This document shows, piece after piece, positions 45,701-57,700 of a DNA stretch of 64,000 bases (the stretch's first letter is position 1; every line of letters begins with the position of its first letter). The DNA lies in NCBI GenBank assembly GCA_963978545.1, contig OZ021726.1, forward strand, positions 55,039,959 to 55,103,958, written 5' to 3'. The position numbers were made by a program, and so were the translations under genes. The notes under the pieces were generated by a model, which saw only the letters and a program-made list of their open reading frames with translations, searched no databases and was not told the DNA's origin. The stretch is from Linyphia triangularis (lineage: Eukaryota; Arthropoda; Arachnida; Araneae; Linyphiidae).

Positions 45701-48700
45701 GAACGTTTAACCCCTTTTCAACCCCTTAAAGTGGGTTAATCGAGATCGGAATAGCTTACTTTTTCTACGTTTGTCTTTATTGATATTCGCACCAGTTTTC
45801 GTAGTTGTAACCATATGGGAAGTGGGATATTCGAGTTTGGAACGTTTAATCCATTTTCCACCCCTTAAAGTGGGTTAGTCGAGATCGGAATAGCATGCTT
45901 TTTCTATGTTTACCATTGTTGGTATTTGTACCAATTTTCAAAATTGTGACCATGTCGGAAGTGGGACATTCGAATATTCCTGGTTTGGAACGTTTAACCC
46001 CTTTTCCACCCCTTAAAGTGGGTTAATCAGGATAGGAATAGCTTACTTTTTCTATGTTTACCATTGTTGATACTTGCACCAATTTTCAGAGTTGTGGACT
46101 TGTGGGAAGTGGGAGAATTAGTGATGAGTGAGTGAGTCAGTGAATGAGTGAGAGCTTTGCCTTATATATAGAGAGATTACCAGAAGAAAATCTGAGAAGT
46201 AAAGATGGCTTGTGTTGTGTGTACTGCTGCTCTACCTTGCCATAGTCTAGAAATTGTATGTATACGCAAACCACCATCTAACCTTGTAAGAATGCTTTGC
46301 TTTGAAAGCATTCCTTTCCTTAAATTTTAAGCTACTCTTCATAGTCCAGATTATTGTGTGTTTTGGGGCAGTTTGTTATTCAATAAATCTTTGCAACAGA
46401 AAAATCCCATTGAACCAACCAACCTGCCTTTCTTTTAAACAAGTTGTCAAATTTTGGTTTTGCATTTGAATTATGATGGTTTCGTATTTGAACTATGTCC
46501 TTTAATATTTAATTTTATGATTAAACACATATTTTCAAATTCATTTAAGTCAATCACACAGGTCTGCAAACTATTTTTTTTCCCCCCAACTGTATGAGAT
46601 CTTTTTTGCTAAATATTATGTTTTCCAGTCCACTGAATCCCTAAATTGTCTCTATTTTCCTCTATCACATACAGATTTTTCGCAAAATACAGGTGTTTGT
46701 ATGGAAAAAGCATAATTCTAATGAAAAAAAAAAAAAAAACATTTTATTACTTTAAACTAAATAATATTTCTTATAATTCTTTATGACTATGAAACCTTTT
46801 CTTCTTCTCTTTAGTTTTTCTTGGTTTTCTTCCGCTTTTCATTTGTTGTGTTCCACTTAAGCATCCACCAATAGTTAACTAGCATATTGATTTCCCATCT
46901 TCCTTCATAGCATCTCTTGAAATGAGGTTCCAGATAACACTAGCTTTTTATTTTTTAGTCTTGCTCCCAGTAATTCGGCAGCATCTTTCGGAAGACTTAA
47001 TTCTGTAACTCCAAGTTATTGAACTTGCTTTGAGTTCAATGACTTGGTGTTTACAAAAACAAGTTTTTCAGGAAAACCTGACGTGATAGAATTTTTTTTT
47101 AATTATTTTTCCCGGTTTTAGTGAGTAAAAATCTATAAAAAACATTACAAAGCAGTTTTTTGGTTGCAGACCTGTGTTATTGTAAGTAAAGTTGAAATGT
47201 GTTAATGTGGTAGATCTTATCTGACTTGTAAACATATATATTATTAATATTTTAAATCTTTGATACATTGTTAAATTTTCAAACTATAGTTTAATAAGCA
47301 CACACACCAGTTAATCAAAGGGTTTTATACAAAACTTTAGGAAGAACCTCAAAGTGAAATATTTTTTAAGTATATTTTTCTGAATATATTTTTAAAAATA
47401 TACATATAAATGTTTTTCTTTTCTTTTTTTAGTTTTTACAAGAGGAGATTTTAAGGCAGCAAACTGTGATTGGACAAACAAGTCAAGCTCTCAATCTCTG
47501 TTATGCTACAACTGAGTTTTCAGGTTCTTCTGAGAAAATAGAAGCAGAGAGGTTGCTGCTCATTGCCAGTAAGAGTTTTTGGATGCATATATGAATTAAT
47601 CTAAAACAAATTTCAAAAGTTTATTAATTTATTTTATTCAAGGGAGGTGCTATACAACTTATTTCTAGTTTATCCTAAAGATAAATAATTTTAGAATAGT
47701 AAAAAATAGTTTTAAAAATGGTTAGTTTCTGAAAACTGTAAGTTGAGTATTCAAATAAGTGTTAAAACTTTATTTGTACTAACACTAACTACACTATCAA
47801 TTTAATGACATTGTGTTTTATTTTAGTTGATTGAATAAATAGCCCACAAAAGAATTTTCATTAAATATTTCCTACATAATAAAAATTTTGTATGTTGATC
47901 AAAATTTTAATTTTAAACATTTCAAACTCTTCAAATTGTAATTTACTTTTCATTTATGTTTTTCTTCAATTAACTGAACATGTATCTTAAACAATTAAGC
48001 AAACTGTTTTTGTAAATGAAATGAGTGTAAATTATTTTGAAGGATTCCATTTCTTAAAATTTTAAACCCACTTCTGCTATTTGTTCTAACCTGTGTAGGA
48101 CCTGCCTACGCAGAAGTCAAATTATCAGAGCCATACTATAACAAGTATTTTATTTATTTAATTTTTAGATCAAAAGCGACTGGCTTGTATGAATGAAATT
48201 CAGTCTTTGAAGTTCCGTGGTGTACAGAAGGAACATGCTACTGATGGCACTGGGACTCTGATCATAACTGACCTCCAGTTACCACTGAAACAAGACTTCA
48301 TTGCTTCACAACTGAAAGGGGAGATAAGTGAGTAAAAAAAGTTGATATTACAGTATAATACCTATTTCTTTTATCATGACAATACCATCATGTTATACTA
48401 CATAATCAATTTTCTGCTTCAAATATCTAATTTGTGATGACTGTCAGTTAGATTGTTTGATATTGAGGTTTTTAACATTTCATGTTGTTAATTTCAATAT
48501 TCTGAATATATGGATAATTTTTTTTTATATATATATTTTATTTTGCACTTTTTTTGCACAAGATTTTTTTTAGTCTAGAGAGGTTTAAATCCCATTTATA
48601 TAATTGCTGTTTATTACAATAAGCCAACATTAATTTTATAAATTAGAGTTACATATTTTTTTTTAATATTGTTTCATTATTGCTCTCTTTCAGGTAGTGT

Positions 48701-51700
48701 ACATTGCTTTCTGTGTCTTATTCGCCAGGGTGCTCAAGTAATTGTATCACAGATGGTGTCCACCAGTGATAAAATCACAAATGGAGCATTGTGCTTCTCT
48801 AATCATGTCAAGTTGGAAAATTTGTCTTCAGATTTTTCTGTTGTATTTGAAGTTTATACTTTAGTAAGACTATGTTTAGTTTCTTTTTTATTGTTTCCAT
48901 TTAAACTGGTTAACAGCAAAACTTGTTAAATTATAATAATTTTTGTAGCAAACCAGTAAAGAAAACCTTTCACATGACAAAAAGTATCACATCAGACGGG
49001 TAAGTTATTATTTTAGGAATCTTGTGTTTTTCTGTGATTTAAATTAACAAAAAGTAAATAATGTGTAGACGAACTTCTGTATAATATAGTGTTTAATTAT
49101 TACAATAATTAATATAGGTTAAAGTAAAACAAGTTAGTGAGCTCAATGGCTTTTAAGATTCAACGTTTGTCTACATTTTAGTGAAATGGGAAGAGACAGA
49201 AATCAGAATGTGTACAGTTAAAAATAAAAGAGTTCTTGTTGTGTGGCAGGATTACCACAGCTGAAAATGAATAAATGTTTGAATTATTCTCATACCAACA
49301 TTCTTGACAAGTATATGGGCCTACCCGACCTAAGTACACTTGGCTTTGCACTCCGAATCTTATGTAAGATAATTCTCAACATGAATAGGTTCATGATTGA
49401 GCAGTGCAGGATTTACGTATAAGCTAGACAAGCTGTAGCTTAAGGCCCCCCGACTTGCTTGAGGCCCCCAAAAAATTGTCCGACTGAGCAATGGACGAAA
49501 TAACCACAAGTGTAATACTTGATACTTATGATGGAATAATATCTGCATTGCATCAGCTACATATTGATACTACAGTGAAAGGCGAAACAACAAATCAAGT
49601 CATAAACATTTTGAATAAAATGGAGGAGTTTGAATTTATGGTAATGTTTTATTTATGGAGTTACTTGCTGGATGAATTTCACAAGACTAGTCAATCACTG
49701 CAAGACCCCCAAATTAGTCTAGATGTATGTAGGAAATTGTATGCTTCACTTTTGTATTTTGTTAAACGTTCCAGGGATATGTTCCATCATTTTGAAGAAA
49801 ATGCAAAGGAAAAATTGCCTGATGTTGATTACAAGAAAAGGAAAAGCAGATATAGAAGAAAGCATATCAATGATGATGAAGATGATGCTTTAGAGAACCT
49901 TGAGCCAGAGGCAAGTTCAGAATCGAAACATTTATACCTGTGATAGATGCATTAGAGTCAAGTCTGGCACAGAAGGCCTCAGTATACAATGATGCTGCAA
50001 AAAAGTTTTCATTCTTAACAAAATTAGAAGTTACAGAAGAAAAGATTCGTGAAGGAGTTAGTGCTTAATGCCAAACATATCCTGAATATGTGGACATGAA
50101 TCTTGTAAGAGAAGTCAAGCATTTTCATCAATATGTTAGACATAGTCAAGACTATGGTTCAGCGAAATATGATAGTCTGACACATCAGGATCTGTATATG
50201 GTAATATTTAACGATCGTGTCCAATCAGCATTCCCTAATGTGGAAGTAATTGTGAGATTGTTTCTTAGTATGATGGTTGCAAATTGCTCTGGAAAAAGAT
50301 CTTTTTCTCAGCTGAAAAGGATAAAAAATGAATTTAGTGATGATAAATTATGTTCCCTCAGTCTCATGTACAAAGAAAGTGACAAATTACGCAGTTTATC
50401 ATTTGATGATCATCAGTGACTTTGCTCTGGCGCAAGAAAGAAAATATTTTAGTTTAATATAATTCCTTAATCTTTATAACATGTTTTCAAGAGATTAGAT
50501 ACTAAGCCTTTGTATATTGTGCCTTTTAACTTTTTTTTTTACCAGAGTTTGCATTTTTAGTTTGTTATGAATAAAAATGATTTTAAGTTAAAGATTTCTT
50601 ACTTCACTATCTATATATTTCTTAAATGTTTTTCAGTTTAACCTTTTAGGTATTAAGTATCCAAAAATCATATTTGGCACTGACATATAATATCTGGACT
50701 CATAAAGGGTCCCATATCTTTAATAGCTTAGGGCCTTATTAAGTCTAAATCCTGCCCTGTGACTGAGGGGTTAAAGTAGGAGGGAAATGCTATCATTGAT
50801 AAGAATTTGAAATACAATTTTCCCGATTGCATAAAAAATATCAAGTAATATCAATCTTTACTTCAAAATTATTTCTAGAATAAAACATTAATATTTTAAA
50901 ATTGTAATGATTTAGTAGGTACAAAAATCTAATCAATTTAAATTTGTATTATTTTGCATTAGGGTAGTGTTAGCTTTGTGCACAAATTCTTTTTTTTTTA
51001 GCAAGTCTTGTAATTTAATTTTTTTTTTTCTATATTAATGTGAAGAGATAGAAAAACTGTATTTTTGTATCTGTTTATAATTATATAGGCTCTTTTTTAT
51101 TACTTATTGGTATATTGAAGTCTTAATTTTATGTAATCCGATCAGTTTATTTATTTTAGGATCAAAGCAAAATTCGACTTACTCCGAAAGGAAAGAAGGC
51201 TGAAAGTAGACTTCTACGCCCAGGTAAATAGAAAGAATCAGAAAGTAAAAAATTCATTTACTTATATTATTGTATTTTAAAATATTAAATATAGTTAATT
51301 AATACTCTCAAAATGTTTCGGATCCATTTAAAAAAAACTCTTCAAAATCAGAAATGTTTTGTTATACACACTTAACTTGGTATTATGTCTGAAATACTTT
51401 TGAATGTATCGATATCAATTATATTTTCAGAAAAATAGTTGTTTTTTCAGTTTCTGACTGAATACTTTTGTAGAAATTCTTTTGTGAATTATTAAAATGA
51501 TACTTCAGATTATGTGCGTATTAATTATGTGTGCTGGTATATTCTTATAAGCTAAAGAGAATGTTATTTATATATTTTTAGCCATTAGTAGTCCTGGTGG
51601 GCCAGATGCTGTGAGATCATCAAACTTTGCTTTGATTGGATATACAAGATTTACTGTCCAGAATTCCAACAAAAAGTGCTTTACACTAGATAAAGTATGT

Positions 51701-54700
51701 ATGGAAAAGATAATTCATACTTTTCATATAAATTTTAACTTTAAAGTTTATTATTTAATGAATTATGACTTTAAAATTTATTAATTATGTGTATATCCAA
51801 TAATTTATATTTCAACATGAATTAGTATTTTTATATTTTACTTTGAAATATTGACATAATTTACATTTCAATTCTTCATAAAATAATTGTAAAAATACAT
51901 ATATATTTAAAGTGTTCACCATTCAGCTTATTAGTAATTATTGTAACTATCATAAAGCTGTAATTTTCATATTAGATTAGTTTTGAACTTTTAATGTAGT
52001 ATAAACTCAACATTTCAAAGGGGTGAAAATCCATCATATATTTGTGATTTTCTCTCTCTCTCTCTCTTTTTCTTCCTTTTTTTTTTTAGTACCACCTTTA
52101 TTTTCCCCGTACAGTTTGAAGACATTAATACAACGAAAAACATTCAGCTGAAAACCTGTCAATGATGTGTTGTTTTAAGCTTTTTTCAATATATAATTTT
52201 TCATTATTTTATCTCAACATTTGTTTAGATGCTACAAAAGGGGAAAATTGTATCTCACATGTTAGTTTAAAATATGCATGTATTACAAAACTCAAAACTG
52301 ATAATCTCTTTTTTACTACTTTTATTTGTTAAATTATTTCTTCGACTTAGCATTTATTACATATTTGGGATCTTTTTTTCTGTTTTACCTGTTTTCATGA
52401 AATCTATGCAAATTAAAAAATGCATTTTAATTCAAAGAAATTAGTTTTGATGAAATTGCAACAGATTTGTTGCACCAAAAAGGGCAACAGATGTCACTGG
52501 CTTAACCAATGTAGGTAAAAATAAACATTGAATGTTTTTTGTTGATTGGTAGAAGCACAGGCACGAAATAAATTATATCACTTTGCTATCAGTCAATAAT
52601 TTAGCTAATTCATTTTCGAATTTGAAATGCTAGTACATCAGGTTACTTTACCTTGCCCTCTATTGCTGATAATGCATATTAACTATAAAACTTTATTTCT
52701 ACTCTGTGATCACTTACGATCATCATCAACTTTTTTCCTTCAACTTTCACAGGTGCCCTTTGCATCCCCCCTGGAAGGCATCCTAAAAGTTACCCTCCAA
52801 CTCCATACAAACCATACCACAACCCACAAAGGCTTTCTCACTCTGTTTGAAGATGTGAGTGGCTACGGGCTGTGGACACGGCTCTGGTGCTCCTTACACT
52901 CTCATAGGCTCTCCTATTGGAAGTACCCTGACGATGAACAAAAAAAGGAGCCCTTGGGAGCCATTGACCTAAGAGAGTGTGCCACCGGAGTGGTGGGACC
53001 TGTGTCTCGGGATGAGTGTGCGAGGCCAAATACTTATAAGATTGTGACAGTGAGACCTGTGCGGGAGGGAGACAGAGAGACTCTTGTGTCGGGAAGGGAA
53101 GGTGCTCTGACGAGGACTAGGTAAGTGTTATTTAATCTCGAATGTTGGCTTCTTGATATGGTTATGATATCTATGTTAAAGATCAAAACTGTTGTGAAGG
53201 ACTTATGTCATTTTATGGCATTAGTCTCTCCCTAAGTAAGGTTAAAATTGTTGCAAATGCAAGGAAAAGAATATAATTTTTTTTGAACAAGCTGCACCAT
53301 ACTATAACTTGCTTTGTGTAAAATTACAAATAAAAGCCCTACAGATGTTTAATCCCACACATTCTAGAAATCCTTATTTAACTTTTTATATATTTTCCTC
53401 ATTCTTTTATCAATTTTCCACCTTGTTCATCATTGTGCTTAGTACTAATCATAGATCGTAATTATGCATTAACATCATTATCAATTGGCTTGTTTAGTTC
53501 ACTATCTAATCTTCCTTTTTAACTAGCTAAGTGGTTGCGTGTTATAAACCCATGTCATTGTGTATAGGTCCCAGCTTCTAGTGCTTTGCAAAATCACTTA
53601 GTAAATAAAAACTTAAAAAACTAATTGAAATTTTAACATTCTGTTTGTTAAAATTATAATTAGAAGGCCAAAACTACTTGTTTAAAATTCCAAAATCCTC
53701 TCCATATTGGAAACCACTTTCTATAAAGCCACAGATTCTTTGTTAGATGGGATCCTTATTCTGCTCCGTGTTAACAGAGTCAGTGATGTAAGTGCCAAAA
53801 TGTGATTTTGGAGCACTGTCGGAGCAGTAAAAATACGATTTTGGAGCAGTAAATTATTACATTTAAATTAGTGATGCAGCAAATATTTTTATATATTTCA
53901 ACCTTGATATTTCAAATTAATTTAAAGTACAAAAAAGGTGTAACTTGTTCATTATATAAATACGTTTGCATTCTAAATTTACATTAATTAATTTGATTGC
54001 ATTACTCAAAAAATAAATTAAAAAGCATGACATTTATTAACCTCTTTGCCAACAATTAAAATATTAGGAAGTTTTCAATGATGACATGATATCATAAAGT
54101 TCAAGGCACAGCATGGCCCTAGTGTTGCTTTTGCGCCACAAAAACCAATCAACCAATCATAAGGTTTGGTTCATCACTGAAATCATCACACAAATAATCA
54201 TGTATTCTATAAGCATAAAAAAAAAGTATTAATTTTCTATAACTAAAATCAGCCAAGAAAACAGATTTAAATCAGATGCACACAGATTCATTTACTACTT
54301 CTTTATAGTTTGAAAAACCTACAACAAAACTGAGAGATTGTAATATGTATTTTCAAATGCGAAACCTTTCCGGCACGTTAATTGACGAAAAACACCCTTG
54401 AAGTGCAAAATACTCTTTATCGCTTTGTTGGCGACGTTCCATGATAATTTTGAAAAATTTCGAGTCAAAATTCTCGCCAAGTAGTTTTTGAAATCAAAAA
54501 ATGATTTTTTGGCGCAGTTCGGTGCAATCTTAACCAAAAAGAGGTTTTTGGAGCAGGGCAGTCAGTTCGCGCACTTCGGCGCAATTGGAGCAGCTCTTGC
54601 ATCCCTGCAGAGCAGTGGCGGCTCGTGAGTAAAAAAAGTGAGGGGGCCCAAATTAACAATGACATGTTTTTATTTATGGAAGGGGAAAGGGGGGGGGGGG

Positions 54701-57700
54701 GCGTAAGGAGAGTGCAGATTTCAAAGTAAATGAACTCCATGTAATTAAATAAATGTTATTCAAATGCACATACACATAAAACTATAAGAAAAATTAAACA
54801 ATTTATCCAAATAATTTTAAATAAAATATATACTTTAATAAAACGAATGGTTATAACAATTTGCAGCATTTCGTTTGAACCAATGACTTTCGAAAATTAA
54901 AAATGGAGCGAAGAAAAGTGGGGAAATTTTCAGAAAAAGTATAGCTTGAGTTTTAAATTATTACTTTTTTAAAAATAAAATTAATGCATATTGATTAATT
55001 ATTATTTTAGTCCGAAATTTCATTACTCAACAAATAAATATTTTCAATCTTATATTTTTATTTCTTAAAAATTTTGGTTGTTTAGTTTGAAGCCCTTTTG
55101 TCCCTTGTGGAGTGTACCAAAAAAAATTCGTTTATTGTTATCCTTATAAATGGATATTTCAGACAACTGAATGAGTTAAAGATAGTTAATGTTGCAGTAC
55201 ACCAAGGCTAAGATTTTTTTAAAATTCAATTCAACAAAATTCTTTGTTAGATGCAAAATTGAATTAAAAATGAAACAAATCAATCTCATTCATAATTTTA
55301 TCAATGCTTTAATCTAAATTTAAAATTAAATTGGGACCAAGGGCTTAAAGTTACTCATTGGAATAAAATGGGGATAAAGCGTTTGCTTTTTGGAGGCGAC
55401 TGTAAAGCTTTAAAAATTGAGATTGCTAATATATTTTATTTGTAAATATTAGTTCACGAAGAAGCCTTTTTTTCACCTTCATATTTTTTACCTCAAATAA
55501 TTTGAAATCAAATGGAAACAAGTTCATCAAGAATCAAATCCTATAAAGTAATTTAAAACTATTTTTCTATTCTATGTTTAAATAATTGAATATTTCGATC
55601 ATAAATATAAATGACTAACATAAAATGTTATTTAAATAATGAATTTTAGTTTTGGTAGAAAATAAATTCGGCAAAATCTTCAAGAGAACTAAAACGAAGC
55701 TTCATTATTTAAATAATAACATACTTTGAATGTTCTGCGTTGGGGATGGCAAACACATTTATATGGATTGAAATATTTTTAATAATTTTTCAATTGTGTA
55801 AAAAAAAAAAATTTACCCATAAAATGAGGTTTCATTGCTACGCTAAATATAAAAAGATGCAGATGGTATAGTGGATCATATATCCAGGGGTCGCAGACGT
55901 CCTATAAATCCTATATTTTTTAAAAAATATGTAAAAACGTCCTATATTGTCCTATATTTTACAATTATCCTATATATCCTATATTTCTACATTGATTCGA
56001 TCTATATTTTCTTCGAATTCGTAATAACGGTGCCGTTTGTTGCCATTTTTTAATATTTCTGATTCTTTGGCGCGATCGTAGGTGATAAAGACCTGACAAA
56101 AACGATGTTTGTAACGGCGGCGCGGCGTTTTATCTTTTGTGACGTCACGTGCTGCATAACCTACAACTCAACTCTACTGGACTGGCGGGAGTTGTAAACA
56201 TGTGAACATTTTCATAACAATCGGTCTTGAATTTCTGATCTGATTTCTCCTCCAACGTAATAAATTAATTGGCCATAATGCAGAGAGAGATGCAACAACA
56301 GAACTCTGCCTCGGGAAAACGGATAAAAACAACTTGGGATTAACTTACAGGACTACTAAAGAACATTTTGAGAGCTCAGTCAATAATTGATGAAGGAAAC
56401 AAAAGGGTTAAGATTTACTGTATGATGTCGGATGGCGTTTTTTTATTCCGAATCCTGTACGGATTCTGCGCCACGAATTATTTACATCAAACCGCTCCAA
56501 ATTATGGCAACCATAGGCCGTTAGTTATCTTGCTCTTAAAAAATGGCAGGGCTGCCATTTTTTTGCGAAAATCGCCTTGGCGCAGAATTCGTACTGGATT
56601 CGGAATATTCGCCACGATTTTTTCATAAAAGTCGCCAAAATTGAAAATTACGTCAATACGTTGTGTTATCAAATCCAAACGACCACTAGGGTTGCTTTAA
56701 AACCAAGTGCCAGGTTCGCCACATTCGGCGATAAATCTCTGACTTTTCGCCGCCAATCCAGCCGACATTGAACAGTAAATCTGAATCAACAAAAGACTGC
56801 AAACAGGGATAAAAAGAAAATACTTAAAGAAATTGGAACAGTTAAAAATGTTGGAAGCAAAAGACTCATGATTGCAAATAATGTAATTAATAAAACTTGA
56901 TTTAGGGATGGAATATTGAGGCAATAACGGGGGGGGGGGGGATCACGTATTCAGGATCAGGCGATTTCTTTTTTTTTTAAGGTGTGTTTTCTATTCTGTT
57001 AAATTCAATATAACGAGTATATAAAAGTATAACGAGTTAATTTTGAAGTTCAGTAGCAACTGTGTGCAGTTATTTGATGTTTTCTATTGTCCTATATTTT
57101 TTTTGAAAAAATCCTATATATTCTTATTTTGTCACTTTGACCCCTGTATATCTGCATACTCAGAAGCGGATTTAGACGTCAGTCAAGAGAGAGGATAGGT
57201 TGCTACAATCACCAACATAGTTGTAAAGATGGTGAAACAGGATGAGATGGAGAGGGGGGGGGGGACAGCCTAATTTTGTTTTCTGTATAACTCATATACC
57301 TAATTATCTCTAAAATCGAATTAATTAAAAAGAAAAATTATATTTTTATGATAATTAACTTAAAAAAAAGTATATAACCAATTGAGCTTTTCCATTCGAA
57401 GAGACCTGGCATCATCAAAACAAAATGCGTCTTCAAATATTTTTTGAAAAATCACGATTCTGTTTAAAAATTAATTTATTGAGAAAAACTTGCTTTTATA
57501 TTTAAAAAATAAAGGGTAAAATTAAATGATCTTACCCAGACTTTTTGTTAAAAAATTAGTGCCCTTTTGCCTCTTATAATTGTAGTTTTCTGTACATTTT
57601 CTCTGGCTCCAAATTCAATTCCCTGTCATTACCTTGTACGCTTACACAGCAGCAAATTCCAACACTGCTTGGGATAGTTCAAGCTCGACTACTGACTGTA

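Larger units (their letters stand above)
47433..51694 (+). other. ANLN: anillin homology domain (RhoA-binding coiled coil plus C2-like fold)
   Basis: Exons 47433-47568 to 51582-51694, residues about 834-1064. [16 protein letters not shown] and EAERLLLIA are nearly identical to vertebrate anillin and mark the helical RhoA-binding part. [14 protein letters not shown] and [12 protein letters not shown] correspond to beta strands of the C2-like part, and [19 protein letters not shown] to the conserved segment before the PH domain. The 17-codon exon 48949-48999 and the 64-base exon 51160-51223 code the variable basic loop ([12 protein letters not shown]). Intron 14, between them, contains a whole hAT element (49402-50759). 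Confidence 0.9.

Noticed and set aside
53522..53600. SINE head (AGCTAAGTGGTTGCGTG)
   Set aside because: An A-box-like string is present, but the B box is too poor and there is no body or tail.
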